A DNA stretch of 64,000 nt from Aestuariivivens insulae (GTDB lineage: Bacteria > Bacteroidota > Bacteroidia > Flavobacteriales > Flavobacteriaceae): NCBI RefSeq assembly GCF_022662195.1, contig NZ_JAKMCS010000006.1:27421-91420 (forward strand), written 5' to 3'. Position 1 is the stretch's first letter. The number at the start of each line of letters is the position of its first letter. The translations under genes and the position numbers were made by a program. This document shows positions 37,741-45,955 of the stretch, one piece after another. The notes beneath the pieces were generated by a model, which ran no database searches, was not told the DNA's origin, and was given only the letters and a program-made list of their open reading frames with translations.

Positions 37741-38219
37741 ATTAATAGTGCTTTTAGAGCTAATGAGATAGGTTGAAACCCAAATTGAGTTGAATCATAA
37801 ATGGGAAGAAGCCACTATTTCCTTTAGTGTCAAAATAATATTGAGGTCCAATATCAAAGAGAAACCTTATTTTTTCTTTTTTCAAAATCACTCTAACAGG
37901 AATATTTACTATGATTGTGTTCTAAAACACACAAAACGGGTAAGAGGAAATAAAAATATTTAGTATAAGTCAAATTAATTATTTGTTTTTAAGAAAACTT
38001 TTAGTTTCTAAAAAAATTGAAATAGTATAGATTCCAGATAATTTTTTCTGATATTTGTCAAGTATGCAATTATTTTGGAACGATTTATTGCAGTTTCTTC
38101 ATTACCTTATCAAGAGAAATCCTGAATAAGCAAGCATTTTTTTGTATTTTTATATGTAATTGAAATTTAAGGTTTTATAGTTTAAAGCCTTTTATATCTA
38201 ACCTTTAATATTAAAAAAA
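37741..38219. other. 479-bp intergenic region holding a decayed gene end
   Basis: Bases 37760-37921 on the minus strand read as the C-terminus of a beta-barrel protein (see separate entry). Bases 37925-38219 are AT-rich, with stops in all frames, and presumably contain the hmgA promoter; no consensus box is certain. Confidence 0.6.
37760..37921 (-). pseudogene. Remnant of an outer-membrane beta-barrel gene, C-terminal 53 codons
   Basis: On the minus strand an open stretch between stop codons (TAG at 37924-37922 and TAG at 37762-37760) reads IIVNIPVRVILKKEKIRFLF then DIGPQYYFDTKGNSGFFPF and MIQLNLGFNLSH. The alternating pattern, glycine/aromatic content and end resemble the last strands of an outer-membrane barrel. 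There is no start codon near its 5' end, and the frame is closed upstream by stops, so it is read as the tail of a gene whose front has decayed or been deleted. Confidence 0.5.
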
Positions 38220-39377
38220 ATGCCATTTTATCATAAATTAGGGGAGATCCCCCACAAACGCCATATACAATTTAGGAAACCAGATGGAAGCCTATACTAC
38301 GAGCAATTATTTGGTACCATTGGTTTCGACGGAATGTATACCAACAGTTACCACGAACAGCGCCCTACACAGGTTAAAGCTATTAAAAAGCAATACAGTG
38401 TAGCGCCAAAAATTGCAAAGGCAAACAATATGCAGTCCTATCGCTTAAGGGGCTTTCAGGTAAAACCGGAAAACGATTTTTTAGAAAGCAGAAAGACTGT
38501 TTTGGTAAATAGCGATTGTGCTATTGTTTTAGCCGCTCCAAAGCAATCAACCAAAGATTATTTTTATAAGAATACCGATGCAGATGAACTCATCTTTATC
38601 CATAGGGGAACAGGGAAGTTACGTACCATGTTGGGAAACCTCGACTTTAAATATGGCGATTACCTGTTAATTCCTCGGGGCATTATTTATAAAATAGACT
38701 TCGATACCGAAGACAACCGACTGTTTATTGTAGAATCACACCGACCAATCTATACGCCAAAGCGTTATCGTAATTGGTTTGGGCAATTGCTGGAGCATTC
38801 GCCGTTTTGCGAACGCGACATACGTAGGCCACAAGAACTGGAGACCTATAACGAGTCGGGAGACTTTTTAATAAAAGTAAAAAAGCAAGGCGATATTATA
38901 GAAATGGTCTATGCGTCCCATCCGTTTGATGTGGTGGGCTACGATGGGTATAACTATCCGTATGCATTTTCCATTCACGATTTCGAACCCATAACAGGAC
39001 GTATCCATCAACCGCCACCAGTACACCAAACTTTTGAGACCGATGCCTTTGTGGTGTGTAGTTTTGTGCCGCGCCTGTACGATTACCACCCCCAATCCAT
39101 ACCCGCACCCTATAATCATAGTAATATAGATAGCGATGAGGTGCTGTATTATGTAGACGGGGATTTTATGAGCAGAAACGATATAGAAGCAGGGCACATA
39201 TCGTTACATCCGGCAGGTATTCCACATGGGCCACATCCTGGGGCAACCGAAAGGAGTATAGGCAAGGTAAACACGCAAGAACTGGCCGTTATGGTAGATA
39301 CCTTTAAGCCATTAATGGTCACCGAGGAAGCTATGAAAATAGCCGATGAGGCGTATTATAAATCTTGGTTAGAGTAA
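38220..39377 (+). CDS. hmgA: Homogentisate 1,2-dioxygenase
   Basis: The 385-residue enzyme opens the ring of homogentisate to maleylacetoacetate. The N-terminus PFYHKLGEIPHKRHIQFRK and the GTIGFDGMYTNSYHEQRPT segment match bacterial homologues, and the iron-binding C-terminal part has SLHPAGIPHGPHPG near 344-357. It is shorter than the ~430-residue proteobacterial and animal enzymes, in line with other Bacteroidota members. It is followed by hppD, which makes its substrate. Confidence 0.96.
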   Translation: MPFYHKLGEIPHKRHIQFRKPDGSLYYEQLFGTIGFDGMYTNSYHEQRPTQVKAIKKQYSVAPKIAKANNMQSYRLRGFQVKPENDFLESRKTVLVNSDCAIVLAAPKQSTKDYFYKNTDADELIFIHRGTGKLRTMLGNLDFKYGDYLLIPRGIIYKIDFDTEDNRLFIVESHRPIYTPKRYRNWFGQLLEHSPFCERDIRRPQELETYNESGDFLIKVKKQGDIIEMVYASHPFDVVGYDGYNYPYAFSIHDFEPITGRIHQPPPVHQTFETDAFVVCSFVPRLYDYHPQSIPAPYNHSNIDSDEVLYYVDGDFMSRNDIEAGHISLHPAGIPHGPHPGATERSIGKVNTQELAVMVDTFKPLMVTEEAMKIADEAYYKSWLE

Positions 39378-39385
39378 ATTAATTA

Positions 39386-39466
39386 GGAGCTATTTCCTGC
39401 TTTCGGTAGTCGCTTTTTATATTTCGGTGACTGAGGCTCTCGAAGTCCGAAATATAAAAGAGCTCC
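39386..39466. repeat. Nested inverted repeat between hmgA and hppD
   Basis: An inner 12-bp perfect stem (39416-39427 with 39447-39458, TTTATATTTCGG and its complement) around a 19-base loop is enclosed by GGAGCT (39386-39391) and AGCTCC (39461-39466). No T-run follows, so a simple terminator is not supported; it may attenuate or stabilise the mRNA between the two dioxygenase genes. Confidence 0.7.
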
Positions 39467-39539
39467 AACAAACTACCTCAATCAGGGCTATTTTAAAGAT
39501 TAATAGAGCTAAACAATTCAACTGTTAAATGTATATATC

Positions 39540-40700
39540 ATGAGTAAAGAAATAAAATCAGTAAACTACGGTTTAGAAAAAATATTTGAAGGGGCACAGG
39601 ACTTTTTGCCGCTTTTGGGAACAGATTATGTAGAGTTTTATGTAGGCAATGCCAAACAAGCGGCCCATTTTTATAAAACGGCATTTGGTTTTCAGTCCTA
39701 TGCTTATAAGGGGCTGGAAACAGGATCCAAAGAAACGGTAAGCTATGTGCTAAAACAGGACAAAATTAAGTTGGTCTTAACCACGCCGCTAACCAGTAAA
39801 TCGCCAATAAACGACCATATTGTAAAACATGGCGATGGTGTAAAAGTTATAGCCCTTTGGGTTGAGGACGCTAGAAAAGCCTATCAGGAAACTACAAGCC
39901 GTGGCGCCAAATCGTATATGGGACCCGTTGTAGAACAGGATGAGCATGGCGAAGTCGTTAGAGCGGGTATTTATACCTATGGAGAAACCGTTCATATGTT
40001 TGTGGAACGTAAGAATTATAATGGAACCTTTTTGCCAGGGTTTGCAGCCTGGGAAAGCGATTATAACCCAACCCCAGTGGGCCTAAAATATATAGACCAC
40101 ATGGTAGGCAATGTAGGCTGGGGACAAATGAATACTTGGGTAAAATGGTATGAAGACGTTATGGGGTTCGAAAACTTCCTGTCGTTTGATGACAAACAAA
40201 TCCATACCGAATATTCAGCACTTATGAGTAAGGTGATGAGTAATGGTAACGGACGTATAAAATTCCCAATTAACGAGCCAGCAGAAGGGAAAAAGAAATC
40301 CCAAATAGAAGAGTATCTCGATTTTTACGAAGGTTCAGGAGTGCAGCATATAGCCGTGGCAACAGACGATATTATTAGTACGGTTAGCCAATTAAGGGCG
40401 AGAGGCGTCGAGTTTTTATCGACACCACCAGAAGAATATTATAGAGCAGTACCAGGCCGTTTAGAGGAACACAGCCATCAGCTAAGGGAAAATATTGAAA
40501 CCCTTAAAAGCTTGGGGATTATGATCGATGCAGATGATGAAGGGTACCTACTTCAAATATTTACCAAGCCAGTAGAGGATAGGCCAACACTGTTCTTTGA
40601 GATCATACAGCGCATGGGCGCTAGAGGCTTTGGAGCCGGTAATTTTAAGGCCCTTTTCGAATCTATAGAAAGGGAACAGGCCAAAAGAGGAACCTTATAA
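39540..40700 (+). CDS. hppD: 4-hydroxyphenylpyruvate dioxygenase
   Basis: The 386-residue enzyme converts 4-hydroxyphenylpyruvate to homogentisate. Two vicinal-oxygen-chelate domains are visible; the C-terminal one supplies the iron ligands His187 (YIDHMVGNV), His270 (GVQHIAVATDD) and Glu354 (LFFEIIQRMG). The GFGAGNFKALFE end is characteristic. It forms a tyrosine-degradation pair with hmgA and ends at a strong terminator. Confidence 0.98.
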   Translation: MSKEIKSVNYGLEKIFEGAQDFLPLLGTDYVEFYVGNAKQAAHFYKTAFGFQSYAYKGLETGSKETVSYVLKQDKIKLVLTTPLTSKSPINDHIVKHGDGVKVIALWVEDARKAYQETTSRGAKSYMGPVVEQDEHGEVVRAGIYTYGETVHMFVERKNYNGTFLPGFAAWESDYNPTPVGLKYIDHMVGNVGWGQMNTWVKWYEDVMGFENFLSFDDKQIHTEYSALMSKVMSNGNGRIKFPINEPAEGKKKSQIEEYLDFYEGSGVQHIAVATDDIISTVSQLRARGVEFLSTPPEEYYRAVPGRLEEHSHQLRENIETLKSLGIMIDADDEGYLLQIFTKPVEDRPTLFFEIIQRMGARGFGAGNFKALFESIEREQAKRGTL

Positions 40701-40717
40701 GTTGGTTATGAAATGAT

Positions 40718-40758
40718 AAACGCCATCAATTTTATTTTTGATGGCGTTTTTTGTTTTA
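40718..40758 (+). terminator. Terminator after hppD
   Basis: A perfect 12-bp stem (40718-40729 with 40738-40749, AAACGCCATCAA and its complement) with an 8-base loop and a T-rich tail; 17 bases after the stop. Confidence 0.92.
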
Positions 40759-40803
40759 ATCGAAAAAAAATTCCCGAATGCTTGCATTAGGGTTTCCATT
40801 GAA

Positions 40804-40823
40804 CCTGCCTGTCGGCAGGCAGG
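40804..40823. repeat. REP-like palindrome CCTGCCTG-TCGG-CAGGCAGG
   Basis: A perfect 8-bp stem with a 4-base loop. The same 12-base left part occurs at 49309-49320, and a near copy is inside ileS at 25928-25948. Confidence 0.85.
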
Positions 40824-40900
40824 ATGTCATTCCCGTGAAATCGAAGATTCATGAATACAAAAATTTAAAAATATGTACCTATGAATAAAACGGGAATCTA

Positions 40901-40953
40901 AATAAAGAATTTTGGTTTTTTATCTTGAGGGACAAAAACCGAAATTCTTTATT
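40901..40953. repeat. 20-bp hairpin repeat
   Basis: 40901-40920 pairs with 40934-40953 with a single G-U pair, around a 13-base loop. The right arm sequence AAAAACCGAAATTCTTTATT recurs with one extra T at 21205-21226. Confidence 0.75.
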
Positions 40954-41157
40954 ATTTTTGGAACAGTAATTGTATTCTCTGTTGGAAAAACAATTAAAGG
41001 TTGCAATTGTTTGAAAGCTATGAAATGAGCACAAATAAATTTAATTTTTTGCTTATCCACCGAAATAATTTAATTTTTTGTGTGAAAGCGCAGCGGTTGA
41101 TCGAAGGGTAAAATTTTTATTTGTTTCATTTTTAATGAAATAAAAATTTTTAAATAG

Positions 41158-41964
41158 ATGAAAAAGAGACAGCTCATTATATTTCTTATGTTGGTAACGC
41201 AAATGGTGTTTGCGCAATCCAGTTTGTTGAAGACCAAAACCAATGAATCGGCTTTTGGAGAAGGCGAATGGTTTAAATTCAAAATGAGTTACAGTGGCTT
41301 TTTAAAAGCAGGAAATGCAACACTTACTGTAAAAGAATCGAAACATAACAATAAAGAGGCATTTCATGTTATAGGTAAAGGCTGGACTACTGGTATGATA
41401 AAGTGGTTCTTTAAGGTAAAAGACCGCTATGAGAGCTATTTTTATAAAGACAGTATTATGCCCTATAAGTTTATAAGAAATATAGATGAAGGTGGGCATA
41501 CCAAGGATATTGAAATTAATTTCGATCAGAAAAACCATAAAGCTTACGTTAACGATAAAAAGCACAATAAGAAATCTGTTTTCGATACCCAGCCCAATAT
41601 CCAGGATATGGTATCTACGTTTTATTACCTTAGGAATAACTTAGATACAGAAAAATTAAAAGTAGGTGAGGAGGTAAGGGTAGATATGTTTTTTGATGAA
41701 GAAAATTATGGGTTTAAATTAAAATTCTTGGGAGAAGATACTATCGAGACAGATTTTGGTATGGTTCAAGCCTTAAAATTTAGGCCTTATGTAATGGCAG
41801 GGCGTGTTTTTAAAGAAGAAGAAAGTTTAACGCTTTGGGTTTCAAAAGATAAAAATAAATTACCTTTGCGCATTAAAGCCGACTTGGCGGTAGGTTCACT
41901 AAGAGCCGATCTGGAGGCTTTTAAAGGGTTAAAACATCCTTTTAAAATTGTAGTAGATAATTAA
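41158..41964 (+). CDS. DUF3108 family secreted protein
   Basis: The 268-residue protein has a signal peptide (cleavage near VFA-Q, residue 19-20) and the family pattern FGEGEWFKFKMSYSGFLKAGNATL near 32-55, DRYESYFYKDSIMPYKFIR near 83-101 and a C-terminal LTLWVSKDKNKLPLRIKADL. DUF3108 proteins are periplasmic or outer-membrane-associated and of unknown function. kynA begins six bases after it, so they are likely co-transcribed. No link to tryptophan degradation is apparent beyond this arrangement. Confidence 0.88.
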   Translation: MKKRQLIIFLMLVTQMVFAQSSLLKTKTNESAFGEGEWFKFKMSYSGFLKAGNATLTVKESKHNNKEAFHVIGKGWTTGMIKWFFKVKDRYESYFYKDSIMPYKFIRNIDEGGHTKDIEINFDQKNHKAYVNDKKHNKKSVFDTQPNIQDMVSTFYYLRNNLDTEKLKVGEEVRVDMFFDEENYGFKLKFLGEDTIETDFGMVQALKFRPYVMAGRVFKEEESLTLWVSKDKNKLPLRIKADLAVGSLRADLEAFKGLKHPFKIVVDN

Positions 41965-41970
41965 GGCGCT

Positions 41971-42888
41971 TTGAGTAAAAAAGTAATCAACCAACTTGAG
42001 GAAAAATACAATAGCATTGGTCAAGATATAGATACACATCTTGAAGGGCTATTGCATAGTAAGCCCATAACGTATTGGGATTACATACAAACGGATGTTT
42101 TGCTAAACCTGCAGGTACCCCGTACATCACTTCCAGACGAGAAAGTGTTTATTATGTACCATCAGGTTACCGAGTTGTTGTTTAAAATGATACTTAGCGA
42201 AATAGAACAGGTTGCTAAGCATCCAACATTAACTGCCGAAATTTTTACTGACAAAATTATGCGGGTGAGCCGCTATTTCGATGTGCTTACCTCGTCTTTC
42301 AGTATTATGAAAGATGGTATGGATGTTGAGCAATACAATAAGTTTAGGACCACATTAACACCTGCAAGCGGATTTCAAAGTGTACAATACCGAAAAATTG
42401 AAGTGGCCTCGACCGAACTTATTAATCTTATTGATAAGCGTTTTCGGGAAACCATAGATAGAAATTCATCTTACGAAAATGCCTTTGAACATTTGTATTG
42501 GCAAGCAGCCGGGAAAGATTATAAAACAGGGAAAAAGAGTTATACTTTAACAATTTTTGAAGAACGTTATAAAGACGAATTTATTAGATTTACGCAATTT
42601 TATAACAAAAATAACCTGTGGACCAAATTTAAGGCGTTGCCGCCAGAGGTAAAAGATGATCAAGCTTTAATTAAGGCCATGCGCCACTACGATTATACAG
42701 TAAACGTTAAGTGGGTTATGGCGCATTACAATACGGCAAATCATTATTTAAATATTGGAGGTGAAACTGCCGAAGCCACCGGTGGAAGTGAGTGGGTGAA
42801 ATACATGCATCCAAAATATCAAAAGCGAATATTCTTTCCAGATTTATGGACAAAAAAAGAACTAGAAGATTGGGGAACAAATATTTAA
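41971..42888 (+). CDS. kynA: Tryptophan 2,3-dioxygenase
   Basis: The 305-residue haem enzyme opens the indole ring of tryptophan to give N-formylkynurenine. It shows YWDYIQTDVLLNLQ near 25-38, the haem region IMYHQVTELLFKMILSEIEQ near 52-71, and the substrate loop TAEATGGSEWVKYMHP near 269-284. The start codon is TTG at 41971, six bases after the DUF3108 stop. Together with hmgA and hppD it gives this region an aromatic amino-acid catabolic theme. Its 3' end overlaps the next gene by 43 bases. Confidence 0.97.
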   Translation: MSKKVINQLEEKYNSIGQDIDTHLEGLLHSKPITYWDYIQTDVLLNLQVPRTSLPDEKVFIMYHQVTELLFKMILSEIEQVAKHPTLTAEIFTDKIMRVSRYFDVLTSSFSIMKDGMDVEQYNKFRTTLTPASGFQSVQYRKIEVASTELINLIDKRFRETIDRNSSYENAFEHLYWQAAGKDYKTGKKSYTLTIFEERYKDEFIRFTQFYNKNNLWTKFKALPPEVKDDQALIKAMRHYDYTVNVKWVMAHYNTANHYLNIGGETAEATGGSEWVKYMHPKYQKRIFFPDLWTKKELEDWGTNI

Positions 42889-44174
42889 TACTATCAGCAT
42901 TATGTGTAGCCTTATACGGCTGCAAAGAAGACAATAAAAAACCAGAAGAAGAAGTTAAACAAGAAATAGCCAAGGTAGAAGCGCCTAAAGAAATTTTTGA
43001 ATTTGGCTTTAAGCTTAACGATTATATAGTTAAACGGGATACCGTAAAATCTGGGGAAAGTTTCGGTCAGATTTTAGAACGCAATAAAATAGGATACCCT
43101 AAAATTTTTCATATTGCAGAAAAAACTAAGGAAACTTACAATATTGCGCGTTTTTTCCAGCAGGGAAAACCTTATACTATTTTATGCTCTAAGGATTCAT
43201 TGGAATTACCCGAAACCTTCATTTATCAGCCCAATAAGGAAGAGTATTTAGTTATTAATTTTAAAGACTCCATACATGCTTACACAAGTCGAAAACCCAT
43301 TAAATATGTTGAAAAAACAATAACGGGAATCATCACAAGCAGTATTTCTGAAACGATTGATGAACAAGGGGTAAGCCCCGTATTGACCAATAAGTTGGCC
43401 GACGAAATTTATGCGTGGACCATAGATTTTAACCGATTGCAAAAAGGAGACCGGTTTAAGGTGATTTATACCGATAAGTACATAGATGACACTATTTATG
43501 CTGGCGTTCATGATGTTAAGGCCGCTTATTTTGAACATAATAGCGAACCGTTTTATGCTTTTCGTTTTCAAACCGATTCCCTAAAAGGTATTGTTGACTA
43601 TTTTAGCGAAGATGCTAAAAACTTACGTCGCGCTTTTTTAAAATCACCTATCCAATTTGGTAGAATATCCTCCCGTTATAATCTAAAACGCCGAATAGCC
43701 TATTATGGTTATAAATTAAGACCTCATAAAGGTACCGATTTTGCCGCTGCGGTAGGGACACCTATTCGGGCAACCGCCAATGGAACCGTTACTGAATCTA
43801 CACGTCGTGGTGGTAACGGTAAGTACGTGAAAATAAGGCATAATGCCACTTACGAAACCCAATATTTACATATGAGCAGGCGTAATGTGAAAGTAGGGCA
43901 ATTTGTAAAGCAAGGCGATGTTATTGGTTATGTAGGTATGACAGGAAACACAGGAGGGCCACATGTGTGCTACCGTTTTTGGAAAAATGGGAGGCAAGTC
44001 GATCCCCTTAGGGAAAAATTACCTGAAGCCAAACCTATTTCAGATAGTTTAAAGGCAGAATTTTTAGATTTTATTAAACCCATAAAGCATCAATTAGATA
44101 ATATATTTTTTGAACCAGAAGTTACAGATGATATGGAGTTAGAAAAACCTGTAATTAAACAAGCAGAATCATAA
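42846..44174 (+). CDS. Lipoprotein M23 peptidase (LytM/NlpD-like) with a His-to-Cys change in the zinc site
   Basis: The start is taken at the ATG giving [11 protein letters not shown] because this places a lipoprotein signal (ALYGC, Cys26) correctly; 18 upstream in-frame codons are open. It overlaps kynA by 43 bases. The 442-residue protein has an OapA/LysM-like middle part and a C-terminal M23 domain with [13 protein letters not shown] (His294, Asp298), LHMS (His342) and [17 protein letters not shown] (His373). The last zinc ligand of the HxH motif is Cys375 instead of histidine. Cysteine can bind zinc, so the enzyme may be active or may be a non-catalytic activator. Confidence 0.9.
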   Translation: MDKKRTRRLGNKYLILSALCVALYGCKEDNKKPEEEVKQEIAKVEAPKEIFEFGFKLNDYIVKRDTVKSGESFGQILERNKIGYPKIFHIAEKTKETYNIARFFQQGKPYTILCSKDSLELPETFIYQPNKEEYLVINFKDSIHAYTSRKPIKYVEKTITGIITSSISETIDEQGVSPVLTNKLADEIYAWTIDFNRLQKGDRFKVIYTDKYIDDTIYAGVHDVKAAYFEHNSEPFYAFRFQTDSLKGIVDYFSEDAKNLRRAFLKSPIQFGRISSRYNLKRRIAYYGYKLRPHKGTDFAAAVGTPIRATANGTVTESTRRGGNGKYVKIRHNATYETQYLHMSRRNVKVGQFVKQGDVIGYVGMTGNTGGPHVCYRFWKNGRQVDPLREKLPEAKPISDSLKAEFLDFIKPIKHQLDNIFFEPEVTDDMELEKPVIKQAES

Positions 44175-44175
44175 C

Positions 44176-45795
44176 ATGGCACTACCTAATACAAACCCAA
44201 CAACCACAGTAGCTTGGAAAAAGCTTGAAGAACATTTTGAAACAGTTTCAAATGTTCATATGAAAGATTTATTTGCCCAAGATGGAGAAAGAGCAGATAA
44301 ATTCAATATAAAATGGGACGATTTTTATGTAGATTATTCCAAAAACAGAATAACCGAAGAAACTTTAAAACTTCTTTTAGAACTAGCCGATGAGGTAAAG
44401 CTAAAAGACGCTATTGCAAGTCAGTTTTCAGGAGAAAAAATTAACCAAACCGAAGGGCGGGCAGTACTTCACACGGCATTAAGAGCACCAAAGACAGACA
44501 CCTTTTATGTAGATGGTGTTAATGTTATTCCAGAAGTTCATGAGGTTAAGGAAAAGATAAAAACATTTACAAACCAAGTTGTAGATGGTACATTAAAAGG
44601 ATATACAGGAAAGGCCTTTACAGATGTGGTCAATATAGGAATTGGAGGATCGGACCTAGGCCCAGCCATGGTTGTAGATGCATTACAGTACTACAAAAAC
44701 CAGTTAACGACACACTTTGTGAGTAACGTGGACGGCGATCATGTAAACGAAGTAATTAAAAAGCTTAACCCAGAAACAACACTATTTGTAGTGGTTTCTA
44801 AAACGTTTACCACGCAAGAGACTTTATCCAATGCAACAACCATAAAAGAATGGTTTTTACAGTCGGCTTCCCAAGACGATATCGCCAAGCATTTTGTGGC
44901 AGTTTCTACAAACCTTGATGCGGTAAAAAACTTTGGAATAGACCAGAACAACGTTTTCCCTATGTGGGATTGGGTTGGTGGCCGTTTCTCTTTATGGAGT
45001 GCTGTAGGCCTAAGCATTAGTTTAGCTGTAGGCTACGACCATTTTGATGGCCTGTTAAAAGGAGCCAACAAAATGGATAATCATTTTAAAAATGAAGATT
45101 TTAAAAGCAATATCCCGGTAATATTGGCATTAATAAGCGTTTGGTACAATAACTTTTTTAATGCCGAAAGCGAAGCTATTATACCCTATTCCCAATATTT
45201 AAACCAATTTGCCACCTATTTGCAACAAGGCATTATGGAGAGCAATGGGAAAAGTGTAGATAGAAATGGCAACCCTATAGATTATCAAACAGGGACCCTT
45301 ATTTGGGGCGAGCCAGGTACCAATTCACAGCATGCGTTTTTTCAATTGATACACCAAGGAACAAAACTAATTCCAGCCGATTTCATAGGTTTTGTGAAGT
45401 CGTTACATGGCAACCAAGACCATCAAGATAAACTAATATCAAACTTTTTGGCGCAGACCGAAGCTTTGTTAAATGGAAAAACCAAGGCTGAGGTTGTAGC
45501 CGAAGGCACAAAGCCAGAGATTGTTCCATTTAAGATATTTGAAGGAAACAAACCAACAAATACTATTTTTATCAATAAACTAAGTCCAGAAAGTTTAGGG
45601 AAGTTAATCGCCATGTACGAACATAAAATCTTTGTACAGGGTATTATTTGGAACATATTTAGTTACGATCAATTTGGGGTCGAGCTAGGTAAACAATTGG
45701 CAACAAAAATTTTACAGGAATTTAACGGAGACGTTGTTAATAAACATGACGCATCTACCCAAAATTTATTGAATTATTACATGGGTAAATCTTAA
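44176..45795 (+). CDS. pgi: Glucose-6-phosphate isomerase
   Basis: The 539-residue enzyme interconverts glucose-6-phosphate and fructose-6-phosphate. It shows [12 protein letters not shown] near 155-166, [15 protein letters not shown] near 202-216, the signature [16 protein letters not shown] near 258-273, [19 protein letters not shown] near 378-396, and the C-terminal [12 protein letters not shown]. It starts one base after the M23 gene stop, so it belongs to the same transcript. A terminator follows. Confidence 0.98.
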   Translation: MALPNTNPTTTVAWKKLEEHFETVSNVHMKDLFAQDGERADKFNIKWDDFYVDYSKNRITEETLKLLLELADEVKLKDAIASQFSGEKINQTEGRAVLHTALRAPKTDTFYVDGVNVIPEVHEVKEKIKTFTNQVVDGTLKGYTGKAFTDVVNIGIGGSDLGPAMVVDALQYYKNQLTTHFVSNVDGDHVNEVIKKLNPETTLFVVVSKTFTTQETLSNATTIKEWFLQSASQDDIAKHFVAVSTNLDAVKNFGIDQNNVFPMWDWVGGRFSLWSAVGLSISLAVGYDHFDGLLKGANKMDNHFKNEDFKSNIPVILALISVWYNNFFNAESEAIIPYSQYLNQFATYLQQGIMESNGKSVDRNGNPIDYQTGTLIWGEPGTNSQHAFFQLIHQGTKLIPADFIGFVKSLHGNQDHQDKLISNFLAQTEALLNGKTKAEVVAEGTKPEIVPFKIFEGNKPTNTIFINKLSPESLGKLIAMYEHKIFVQGIIWNIFSYDQFGVELGKQLATKILQEFNGDVVNKHDASTQNLLNYYMGKS

Positions 45796-45828
45796 TAAAG
45801 CAAGATTATACCAGTAAATATCGCAAAT

Positions 45829-45863
45829 AGCTGTTAATATGAAAATGTTAACAGCTTTTTTTA
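45829..45863 (+). terminator. Terminator after pgi
   Basis: AGCTGTTAA (45829-45837) pairs with TTAACAGCT (45848-45856), with a 10-base loop and a long T-run. Confidence 0.8.
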
Positions 45864-45955
45864 TTTATTAACACTTGTTAAGATTCTTAACATTTACGTA
45901 ATGATTTTCAGTCTATTATGAGTATTTTTATAGTGACTAATTCAAATAATTAATT

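Larger units (their letters stand above)
40701..41157. other. 457-bp intergenic region with a terminator and stacked palindromic repeats
   Basis: It holds the hppD terminator (40718-40758), then a row of palindromes: 40804-40823, an ATTCCCGT/ACGGGAAT pair at 40829-40836 and 40890-40897, and a 20-bp hairpin at 40901-40953. Nothing coding was found. Confidence 0.75.

Noticed and set aside
37925-38219. Continuation of the barrel remnant upstream
   Set aside because: In-frame reading is broken by stops and shows no strand-like sequence, so no extension was called.
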